A stretch of DNA of 5,278 nucleotides from an uncultured beta proteobacterium (GTDB lineage Bacteria; Pseudomonadota; Gammaproteobacteria; Burkholderiales; Burkholderiaceae_C): contig CAJBVC010000225.1 in NCBI GenBank assembly GCA_903958915.1, forward strand, positions 1 to 5,278. Reading direction: 5' to 3'. The position numbers and the translations under genes are program-made. Under the pieces are notes generated by a model, which had not been told where the DNA came from, searched no databases, and worked only from the letters and a program-made list of their open reading frames with translations. This document shows, piece by piece, positions 1 through 5,278 of the stretch; the stretch's first letter is position 1; every line of letters begins with the position of its first letter.

Positions 1-426
1 CCGATGATGTGCCAGCACTGCGCTGAGCCCCCCTGTGTAGACGTGTGCCCAACTGGTGCATCGTTCAAGCGTCCGGACGGAATTGTTCTGGTTGATCGGC
101 ACACCTGCATTGGATGTCGTTACTGCATCATGGCGTGTCCGTACCAGGCACGTTCCTTTGTGCACGAACCCTTAACGCAACAAAAGGCCAACATACCCCG
201 TGGCAAGGGCACGGCGGAGGGCTGTACATTCTGCGTCCATAAAGTTGACCAGGGCGAAAGCCCCGCTTGTGTAAGTGCCTGCGCATCTGCCGGACACTCT
301 GCCATCTTGTTTGGCGATTTGAATGACGCCAGCTCGGAAATTGCACGGCGTGTTGCAAGCTACCCATCCCGCCAGATACGCGAAGACCTGAATCTAAACA
401 CGGGTGTCCGGTACTCGGGTGTGTGA
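1..426 (+). CDS. dsrO: DsrO, periplasmic 4Fe-4S ferredoxin-like subunit of DsrMKJOP (5'-truncated by window edge)
   Basis: DsrO is the multi-cluster iron-sulfur subunit of the DsrMKJOP membrane complex. It passes electrons between the periplasmic cytochrome DsrJ and the membrane partner DsrP. The frame is open from base 1, so only the C-terminal 141 residues are present. The ATG at base 4 is an internal Met, because the first visible cysteine motif begins two codons later. Visible cluster motifs, counted from the first visible residue, are C4-x2-C7-x4-C12-x3-C16 followed by PTGA, C36-x2-C39-x2-C42-x3-C46-P, and C75-x2-C78-x11-C90-x3-C94. This is the NrfC/DsrO pattern. A further N-terminal cluster and the Tat signal expected for the family would lie upstream of the window. 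The stop is 18 bases before dsrP, which implies one transcript. Other NrfC-type subunits look alike, but dsrP, dsrN and dsrR immediately downstream make DsrO the best call. Confidence 0.93.
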   Translation, partial: PMMCQHCAEPPCVDVCPTGASFKRPDGIVLVDRHTCIGCRYCIMACPYQARSFVHEPLTQQKANIPRGKGTAEGCTFCVHKVDQGESPACVSACASAGHSAILFGDLNDASSEIARRVASYPSRQIREDLNLNTGVRYSGV

Positions 427-444
427 GTCTCTGAGGTTTAATCC

Positions 445-1662
445 ATGAAAGTATCACTGCGTTCTCTGAATATCCAAGGCACAGGCTACATGGTATGGCT
501 AGGCGTTCTGATGTTGCTGGTGGCGCTGGGGCTGGGTGCAGTGTGGCGCATGGAACACTATGGCCACGTGGTCACAGGCATGACCAACCAGATTGTTTGG
601 GGTTTGCCCCATGTATTTGCGGTTTTTCTTGTCGTCGCTGCATCGGGTGCGCTCAATGTGGCGTCGATGGCGTCGGTATTTGGAAAAACAGAATTTAAAC
701 CTCTGGCTCCTTTGTCGGGTTTGCTGGCGTTAGCACTATTGATCGGCGGCCTCAGCGTATTGATGCTGGATTTGGGGCGCCCCGAGCGCCTGATCGTGGC
801 CATGACCCACTTCAATTTCAAGTCCATTTTCACCTGGAATATCTTTTTGTATACCGGCTTTATGGCGCTTGTCGCACTGTACTTGTGGACACTGATGGAG
901 CGTCGTATGAATTCCTTCACGCCTGCTGCCGGGATGGTGGCGTTCATTTGGAGAATGGCGCTCACCACTGGTACTGGTTCCATTTTCGGCTTTCTGGTGG
1001 CGCGTCAGGCCTATGATTCGGCACTATTGGCACCACTGTTCATTGCGCTCTCACTGAGTTACGGTTTTGCCGTGTTTGGACTCACGCTGACGTGGATCAG
1101 TCGTTTGAGTGCGCAGGCTTTGCAAGATGTGTTGATAGCCAAGTTGGCACGCTTGCAAGTCATTTTCATCGCGGCAACACTGTACTTTTTGCTGGTCTAC
1201 CACCTTACTAACCTCTATTTCGCGAAACACCAAGCCTTCGAGCTATTTCTTCTAGTGGAGGGTGGCATTTACACCGGCATGTTTTGGCTGGGGCAAGTGC
1301 TGTTTGGTGGCATAGCGCCCATGGTCCTGCTGATGCACCCACGAATTGGTCAACTTCGCGCACGCTTTGCGCTGAGCGCCGGCTTGGTAGTACTGGGTGG
1401 GTTTTTTCAAATGTATGTGACCATTATTGGCGGACAGGCGTTCCCCATCGTGCTGTTCCCTGGTCGTGAAGTCAGTAGCAGTTTTTACGATGGTGTTGTG
1501 CATTCCTACGCGCCCACCTGGCCAGAGTGGATGCTGGGCTTCGCAGGCTTGGCAATCACCGCTCTCATCGTCACGCTGGCGCTCAGGGTGTTGTGCTTTT
1601 TGCCCGCACGTTTCGATCAGATTGGTGTGCAGGTCGAGGATTCTGTCGCCCTTCGCGCATAA
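445..1662 (+). CDS. dsrP: DsrP, NrfD-family integral membrane subunit of DsrMKJOP
   Basis: DsrP is the NrfD/PsrC-type membrane subunit that partners DsrO and is thought to exchange electrons with the quinone pool. The 405-residue protein is very hydrophobic, with about ten predicted helices near residues 15-35, 51-73, 90-109, 130-150, 165-185, 192-218, 236-258, 275-297, 309-329 and 361-385. A conserved NrfD-type segment with LDLGRPER (residues 108-115) and FKSIFTWN (125-132) lies between helices 3 and 4. The length fits the DsrP/HybB-like branch of the family. The ATG start is preceded by GAGG at 433-436 with an 8-base spacer. The gene follows dsrO by 18 bases and precedes dsrN by 12 bases. 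No quinone-binding residue can be assigned from sequence alone. HybB-like or other NrfD proteins are the alternative, and the flanking dsr genes argue against that. Confidence 0.94.
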   Translation: MKVSLRSLNIQGTGYMVWLGVLMLLVALGLGAVWRMEHYGHVVTGMTNQIVWGLPHVFAVFLVVAASGALNVASMASVFGKTEFKPLAPLSGLLALALLIGGLSVLMLDLGRPERLIVAMTHFNFKSIFTWNIFLYTGFMALVALYLWTLMERRMNSFTPAAGMVAFIWRMALTTGTGSIFGFLVARQAYDSALLAPLFIALSLSYGFAVFGLTLTWISRLSAQALQDVLIAKLARLQVIFIAATLYFLLVYHLTNLYFAKHQAFELFLLVEGGIYTGMFWLGQVLFGGIAPMVLLMHPRIGQLRARFALSAGLVVLGGFFQMYVTIIGGQAFPIVLFPGREVSSSFYDGVVHSYAPTWPEWMLGFAGLAITALIVTLALRVLCFLPARFDQIGVQVEDSVALRA

Positions 1663-1674
1663 AAGGCCAGTTGC

Positions 1675-3414
1675 ATGCCCCGGCTCCTGATATCCGCTGC
1701 ACACAAGTCTTCTGGAAAGACCACTGTCACGGTCGGACTGTGCGCAGCTCTCACAACCATGGGTAAAGTGGTGCAGCCCTTCAAGAAAGGGCCCGACTAC
1801 ATTGATCCGATGTGGTTGCGTCTGGCGAGTGGACGCAGTTGCTTTAACCTCGACTCGTACCTTATGGGTCCCGAACAACTGGCGCAATGTTTTTCAATGC
1901 ATTCCGGCGGTGCCGATGTTCGCATTGTGGAGGGGAACAAAGGTCTCTATGACGGACTGGCACTCGACGGAAGCAATAGCAATGCAGCGCTCGCGCATCT
2001 GCTCGACCTGCCGGTGGTGCTGGTTCTCGACGCACGGGGAATGACGCGTGGCATTGCGCCTTTGATTCTCGGATACCAGGCATTCGATGCACGCATTCGA
2101 ATCGCCGGTGTGATCCTGAATCAGTTGGGTGGATCTAGGCATGAGTCAAAGTTGCGGGCTGTCATTGAGCATTACACCGATGTATCCGTCGTCGGTGCTA
2201 TCGGTCACGATCCGCGACTGGCCGTGGTTGAGCGCCACCTTGGTTTGATGCCGAGTCATGAGCAGGATGACGCGATGAGCCGAGTGGAGGTGATGGGCCA
2301 GGCTATCGCCGAGCACGTGGATGTAGAGAGAGTTTTCGCAATTGCCAGTTCTGTCGTGCACCGCCCTCAAAATGAGGAAAATTCGACGCCCTCCGAATCG
2401 GTGAAATGTGTTCGGATCGGCGTAGCTCGCGACAAGGCGTTTGGTTTTTATTATCCAGACGACCTGCTTGCGCTCGAGCAGGCGGGCGCCGAGTTGGTGA
2501 TGGTCGACACCTTGCAAGACCGCACGTTGCCTGCTTTGGATGGGTTATTTATCGGCGGTGGATTTCCGGAGATGTTTATGCCTCAGTTGCAGGCCAATTC
2601 ATCCATGCGCAATAGTATCCGGAATGCAATTGAGGCGGATATGCCTGTTTATGCCGAGTGTGGTGGGTTGATGTACTTGGCGCGCACTTTGCAGTGGAAA
2701 GGTCAGGCCTTTAAGATGGTGGGTGCCTTGCAGACCGATGTCGTGATGCACGATCGACCCATTGGCCGGGGCTATGTGCAATTGGAAGCCACCGGAGATG
2801 CGCCATGGTTGCCGGTAGCATCGGATGGCGCGGCGTCCTTGCGCGGTCACGAGTTTCATTATTCGTGTTTGGAGAATACCGACACCGATCTGAAGTTCGC
2901 CTACCGCGTTGCGCGTGGCCATGGTGTTGATGGTGTGAACGACGGGCTGGTGTACCGCAACGTTGTAGCATCGTATACCCATCTTCGAGACAATGCCGGT
3001 TCTCGATGGGCAACACAGTTTGTCAAATTCGTTCGTGCACATCGTGATGCACTGGGCGCATCGCTCCCCGAGTTCACGAAGACACTGTGGATTCAAGGCA
3101 CGCCAGTGCTCACAGACAGCGAGGGCTACTTGCGTACCACCGACGATTGGTCACCGGCCTTTGCAATCGCGCAGGCTTCGGCCGAAGATTTGGTGTTGAC
3201 GCCAGCACATTGGGAGGTACTGGAATTTCTCCGATCGCATTACGAGGCGCACCGGGTACAGGCCCAGGTCCGCACAATGATCAAATACTTCTCTCGAGTA
3301 TGGGGCCCGGATCGCGGCAACAATCACCATTTACACGATCTTTTTCCGATTGGTGGACCGCAGAAGCAAGGCAATCGATTGGCGGGATTGATGAAAACCA
3401 AAGGCGAACATTGA
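1675..3414 (+). CDS. dsrN: DsrN siro(heme)amide synthase fused to a cysteine-less DsrC/TusE-like domain
   Basis: The N-terminal part (about residues 1-460) is a full CobB/CbiA-type glutamine-dependent amidotransferase. In the DsrN branch it is thought to amidate siroheme for DsrAB, using glutamine and ATP. Visible motifs are the P-loop-like AAHKSSGKTT (8-17), FKKGPDYIDP (36-45), EGNKGLYDGL (86-95), DARGMTRG (119-126), and the class I glutaminase part with GGGFPE (294-299), Cys329 in YAECGG, GHEFHYS (391-397) and His436 in SYTHL. All key catalytic positions I can recognise are intact. CobB-type enzymes normally end near residue 450-460. Here the frame continues without a stop into about 110 residues of DsrC/TusE type. 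The start is supported by AAAAGG at 1661-1666, 8 bases before ATG. The gene lies 12 bases after dsrP and 19 bases before dsrR. The amidase domain is firm. The effect of the fusion on substrate choice is unknown. Confidence 0.93.
   Translation: MPRLLISAAHKSSGKTTVTVGLCAALTTMGKVVQPFKKGPDYIDPMWLRLASGRSCFNLDSYLMGPEQLAQCFSMHSGGADVRIVEGNKGLYDGLALDGSNSNAALAHLLDLPVVLVLDARGMTRGIAPLILGYQAFDARIRIAGVILNQLGGSRHESKLRAVIEHYTDVSVVGAIGHDPRLAVVERHLGLMPSHEQDDAMSRVEVMGQAIAEHVDVERVFAIASSVVHRPQNEENSTPSESVKCVRIGVARDKAFGFYYPDDLLALEQAGAELVMVDTLQDRTLPALDGLFIGGGFPEMFMPQLQANSSMRNSIRNAIEADMPVYAECGGLMYLARTLQWKGQAFKMVGALQTDVVMHDRPIGRGYVQLEATGDAPWLPVASDGAASLRGHEFHYSCLENTDTDLKFAYRVARGHGVDGVNDGLVYRNVVASYTHLRDNAGSRWATQFVKFVRAHRDALGASLPEFTKTLWIQGTPVLTDSEGYLRTTDDWSPAFAIAQASAEDLVLTPAHWEVLEFLRSHYEAHRVQAQVRTMIKYFSRVWGPDRGNNHHLHDLFPIGGPQKQGNRLAGLMKTKGEH
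3079..3411 (+). other. Fused C-terminal DsrC/TusE-like domain of DsrN, both redox cysteines replaced
   Basis: Residues 469-579 of the dsrN product align along their length with DsrC. The order is a short beta-hairpin region with DSEGYL (481-486) and DDW (490-492), LTPAHWEVLEFLR (508-520) matching the family's LTEEHWDIINFLR, a helical region with VRTMIKYF (532-539), and the end LFPIGGPQKQGNRLAGL (556-572). DsrC carries CysB in KQACRFAGL and CysA as the penultimate residue. In a gapless alignment of the last 19 residues, these become Asn567 and Glu578. The domain therefore cannot form the DsrC trisulfide or act as a sulfur carrier by the known chemistry. It resembles the cysteine-less DsrC homologues that have been given regulatory names such as RspA. 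No in-frame ATG occurs between the amidase end and Met535, so separate translation of the domain is unlikely. Confidence 0.88.
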
Positions 3415-3433
3415 TGACCAGCAGGAGTAACGT

Positions 3434-3802
3434 ATGTTTAATTTGACACCAGCCGCAGCACAGCAGATTCGCAAGTCTGCGGCGCAGAGCGACACGCAGG
3501 ATTTGGCGCTTCGGGTCGCCGCACGACTGGAGACCGACGGTACATTGCAGTACGGCATGGGATTTGATGAACCATGCGACGAAGACATGAAACTCGACCT
3601 GCATGGCATTGCTGTAGTGATTGCCGACCAGTCCCAGGAACTGCTGGCCACAACGACACTCGACTTTGTCGAGCTGGAACCTGGCGATTTTCAATTCATC
3701 TTTGGCGACAACTTGGGTGCTTCTGCGGCTGTGAAGTCTTCTGGCTGTGGCAGCGGCGCTTGTGCATCGGGTGGCTGCGCGTCCAAAGGACGTGTCCATT
3801 GA
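3434..3802 (+). CDS. dsrR: DsrR, IscA-like (A-type carrier fold) protein with Cys-containing tail
   Basis: The 122-residue protein has the HesB/IscA fold signature: an N-terminal LTPAAAQQIR helix (4-13), LALRVAAR (24-31), DEPCDED (45-51), GIAVVIADQSQELL (58-71) and LDFVELEPGDFQFIF (76-90). In A. vinosum, DsrR is described as an IscA-like protein that lacks the Fe-S ligands and affects dsr expression after transcription. Here the first IscA cysteine position (the SGCSG loop) is occupied by ETDG (33-36), so that ligand is missing. The tail has Cys105, Cys110 and Cys115 at CX4CX4C spacing in a Gly/Ala/Ser-rich stretch, in place of the IscA CGCG. Cys48 is extra. The ATG is preceded by AGGAG at 3423-3427 with a 6-base spacer. 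The stop overlaps the start of the next gene. Identity rests on fold similarity plus position directly after dsrN. Confidence 0.88.
   Translation: MFNLTPAAAQQIRKSAAQSDTQDLALRVAARLETDGTLQYGMGFDEPCDEDMKLDLHGIAVVIADQSQELLATTTLDFVELEPGDFQFIFGDNLGASAAVKSSGCGSGACASGGCASKGRVH
3785..3790 (+). promoter_or_regulatory. Ribosome binding site that fixes the TTG start of the SUMT gene
   Basis: AAAGGA lies within the last codons of dsrR and is separated by 8 bases from the TTG at 3799. The TTG overlaps the dsrR stop as TTGA. No ATG or GTG in the correct frame has equal support before the conserved VYLVGAGPGDP segment. This arrangement suggests translational coupling with dsrR. Confidence 0.7.
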
Positions 3803-4593
3803 GCCTTGCGACGAATTTAGTTGCACCGCCCGGGCGTGTGTACCTGGTGGGAGCTGGACCCGGCGATCCCGAACTGCTGACGCTGCGCGCCGCAAAGTTG
3901 CTGGCACTGGCTGATGTGGTGGTCTATGACCATTTGGTGTCCAAGGCAGTGATGGACTTTGTTGGCACAAGCGCGTTGCGAATTTGCGTCGGCAAGCACC
4001 GCAACAACCATACTTTGCCACAAGAAGAAATTAACAGTTTGTTGGTGAGGCTGGCAACTGAACACCGGCATGTCGTTCGCCTCAAAGGAGGTGATCCATT
4101 TATCTTTGGGCGTGGTGGCGAAGAGTTGCAGGCCCTTGTGGCCAGTGGTGTTTCGTTTGAAGTTGTACCGGGAGTGACAGCGGCGTCCGGGGTGTCCAGC
4201 TATGCGGGTATTCCTTTGACCCATCGAGACTATGCACAAAGCTGTACTTTCGTGACAGGGCATTTGCAGGATGGGTCCACCAATATGGACTGGAAGGGAT
4301 TGGTAAGGCCCCACCAGACCGTAGTTATTTACATGGGTCTTGGGGGGCTTGCCGAGATCACCCAACAAATGATGCACTATGGTGCGAGTCCAGGCCTTAG
4401 CGTGGCAGTCGTACAAGACGCAACCATTGCGTCACAGAAAGTGGTCATAGGTACATTGGCCGACATTGCTGTACGCGTTGCCCAAGCGGGGTTGAGATCA
4501 CCTTGCCTGACCATTGTTGGGGACGTAGTGCTGTTGCATTCCGAATTGAGTTGGTTTGCCAATGCCCCTCAAAGTGCGCAATTTGATCAATGA
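3799..4593 (+). CDS. cobA: Uroporphyrinogen-III C-methyltransferase (SUMT), siroheme branch
   Basis: This enzyme uses two S-adenosylmethionine molecules to methylate uroporphyrinogen III at C2 and C7. The product is precorrin-2, the precursor of siroheme and cobalamin. From the TTG start it is 264 residues, the usual size of a stand-alone SUMT. Conserved blocks are VYLVGAGPGDPELLTLRA (14-31), VYDHLVS (42-48), RLKGGDPFIFGRGGEE (94-109), PGVTAASGVSSYAGIPLTHR (124-143), FVTGH (151-155), VVIYMGL (175-181) and SPCLTIVGDVV (234-244). There is no N-terminal dehydrogenase/ferrochelatase domain as in full CysG, so later siroheme steps must be encoded elsewhere. It is the last gene of the dsr run and overlaps dsrR by four bases. 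It therefore probably supplies siroheme for DsrAB, upstream of the DsrN amidation. An open frame to an ATG at 3574 exists but lies inside dsrR. SUMT genes are named cobA, cysG, sumT or nirE by context. Confidence 0.94.
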   Translation: MSLATNLVAPPGRVYLVGAGPGDPELLTLRAAKLLALADVVVYDHLVSKAVMDFVGTSALRICVGKHRNNHTLPQEEINSLLVRLATEHRHVVRLKGGDPFIFGRGGEELQALVASGVSFEVVPGVTAASGVSSYAGIPLTHRDYAQSCTFVTGHLQDGSTNMDWKGLVRPHQTVVIYMGLGGLAEITQQMMHYGASPGLSVAVVQDATIASQKVVIGTLADIAVRVAQAGLRSPCLTIVGDVVLLHSELSWFANAPQSAQFDQ

Positions 4594-4633
4594 CTTGAGT
4601 TTGTGCAACTTATCATGCTTGGGTGTGCGGGCA

Positions 4634-5278
4634 TCAAGATCGACCCCGATGGGAACTGTCGCTGGCTGCCTGCACGCCCTCGGGCGATGCGCCATATTCA
4701 AAGGCAAATACTGCCGCTTCAACGCGAGACCGCAGGTTGAGTTTATCGAGAATATGGCGGACATGTAACTTGACCGTGTTGTGGCTAATGTCAAGAATTC
4801 TTGCGATCTCTTTGTTGCTTTTACCGCGCGCTACATGGTGCAGTACTTCGCGTTCGCGTTCTGTCAATGAGGCCACGAGGCTTCCCATTACCGAACCTTT
4901 GGGACCTGTTTGCAGAATCTGCACCAGTTTGAGTGTCATATTGGACGCGACCACCATTTCACCCTTGGCGGCTCTGGCAATCGAATCAATGACTTCTTCT
5001 GGTTCCATATCCTTGAGTAAATACCCGCGCACGCCTGCGCGCAAAGCCGAGGACAAATCGTCTTCGCTATCACTCATGGTCAAAATGATGACTGGGGTCT
5101 CCAGTCCTTCCGCACGAATTTGCCGTAGGAGACTCAAGCCATCGGTTTCAGCCAGACGCAAATCAAGCATCATCAAGTCGGGCTGATGTAACCGCAACAT
5201 CGAGACCACACTTTTGGGGTCTCCAGTCGCTCCAACAACTTCCATGCCGCCGCGGTGCTGCAAAAGCTCTGTCAAGCC
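4634..5278 (-). CDS. narL: NarL/FixJ-family two-component response regulator (N-terminus beyond window edge)
   Basis: This is a receiver plus LuxR-type helix-turn-helix DNA-binding regulator. Counting from the first visible codon (5276-5278), the receiver shows the phospho-acceptor Asp39 in MLDLRL, Thr67 in ILTMSD and Lys89 in GYLLKDMEPEE. The HTH spans about residues 138-196, with LTEREREVLHHVARGKSNKEI first and then ISHNTVKLHVRHIL and LRSRVEAAVF. The KDMEPE, GEMV and RSRVEAAV strings are close to Escherichia coli NarL, and the architecture is the same. About 20 N-terminal residues, including the acidic pocket (DDH-type motif), are missing, so the real start lies roughly 60 bases past the right edge. 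The TTG at 5275 is internal. The C-terminal extension of about 18 residues, rich in Ser/Gly, is not conserved. The gene converges on the SUMT gene with 40 bases between the stops. Which sensor kinase and targets it serves cannot be seen, so narL is a name by similarity. Confidence 0.88.
   Translation of the reverse strand, partial: GLTELLQHRGGMEVVGATGDPKSVVSMLRLHQPDLMMLDLRLAETDGLSLLRQIRAEGLETPVIILTMSDSEDDLSSALRAGVRGYLLKDMEPEEVIDSIARAAKGEMVVASNMTLKLVQILQTGPKGSVMGSLVASLTEREREVLHHVARGKSNKEIARILDISHNTVKLHVRHILDKLNLRSRVEAAVFAFEYGASPEGVQAASDSSHRGRS

Noticed and set aside
1252..1887. Open frame on the - strand (211 codons) opposite dsrP and dsrN
   Set aside because: It is antisense to two conserved genes, has low-complexity His/Gln-rich composition, and shows no family resemblance.
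3414..3446. Ten-codon ATG frame overlapping the dsrN stop (ATGA)
   Set aside because: It overlaps the start of dsrR and is too short. It has no ribosome site of its own and does not resemble a leader peptide.
3574..3798. Upstream ATG that would extend the SUMT protein to 339 residues
   Set aside because: The extra 75 residues are an out-of-frame reading of dsrR, rich in Cys, Trp and Arg, with no domain. The TTG at 3799 has a good ribosome site and gives the normal family length.
3281..4021. Long open frame on the - strand (246 codons) across the dsrN end, dsrR and the SUMT start
   Set aside because: It lies opposite three well-supported genes. Its translation is rich in Arg, Cys and Ser and has no recognisable motif, which is typical of an antisense shadow.
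4596..4612. Weak 6-bp stem with a 5-base loop (TGAGTT/AACTTA) between the convergent genes, as a terminator
   Set aside because: The stem is AT-rich with a G-U pair and has no following T-run. It is too weak to call a terminator.
4556..4768. 70-codon + strand frame across the SUMT end and the regulator's 3' end
   Set aside because: It overlaps two genes in other frames, has no ribosome binding site, and shows no conserved features.
4634..5275. TTG at 5273-5275 (- strand) as the true start of the response regulator
   Set aside because: Starting there would remove the first strand and the acidic pocket of the receiver. The frame stays open to the window edge, so the gene is simply cut off.

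Overview
The window carries the 3' end of a reverse-type dissimilatory sulfite reductase (dsr) locus, in the order dsrO (partial) - dsrP - dsrN - dsrR - SUMT, all on the + strand. A NarL-type response regulator gene on the - strand converges on it and runs off the right edge. The gene order OPNR matches the end of the Allochromatium vinosum dsr cluster (dsrABEFHCMKLJOPNRS). Together with the moderate GC content and the protein style, this suggests a sulfur-oxidising proteobacterium. A betaproteobacterium is my best guess, but the window alone does not prove the lineage.

Layout: bases 1-426 hold the last 141 codons of DsrO, the periplasmic multi-[4Fe-4S] subunit. Bases 445-1662 hold DsrP, the ten-helix NrfD-type quinone-interacting membrane subunit. 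Both belong to the DsrMKJOP transmembrane electron-transfer complex. Bases 1675-3414 encode DsrN, a CobB/CbiA-type glutamine-dependent amidase that converts siroheme to siro(heme)amide for DsrAB. It is fused in frame to a complete C-terminal DsrC/TusE-like domain that lacks both redox-active cysteines. Bases 3434-3802 encode DsrR, an A-type-carrier (IscA-like) protein with an unusual cysteine-bearing tail. Bases 3799-4593 encode a stand-alone uroporphyrinogen-III C-methyltransferase that starts at TTG and overlaps the dsrR stop by four bases. Bases 4594-4633 are the short gap between the convergent units. Bases 4634-5278 (- strand) hold the NarL-like regulator, which lacks about 20 N-terminal residues beyond the edge.

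The genes read as one polycistronic unit. Gaps are 18, 12 and 19 bases, then a 4-base overlap, and each start has a plausible ribosome binding site. Functionally the unit couples electron transfer (DsrO/DsrP) with making the DsrAB cofactor: SUMT commits uroporphyrinogen III to siroheme, and DsrN amidates siroheme. The most unusual item is the DsrN-DsrC-like fusion. It suggests that the cofactor amidase could be physically targeted to the sulfite reductase or another DsrC partner. No RNA genes, mobile elements, CRISPR arrays or long repeats were seen. No stretch over 300 bases lacks a gene.
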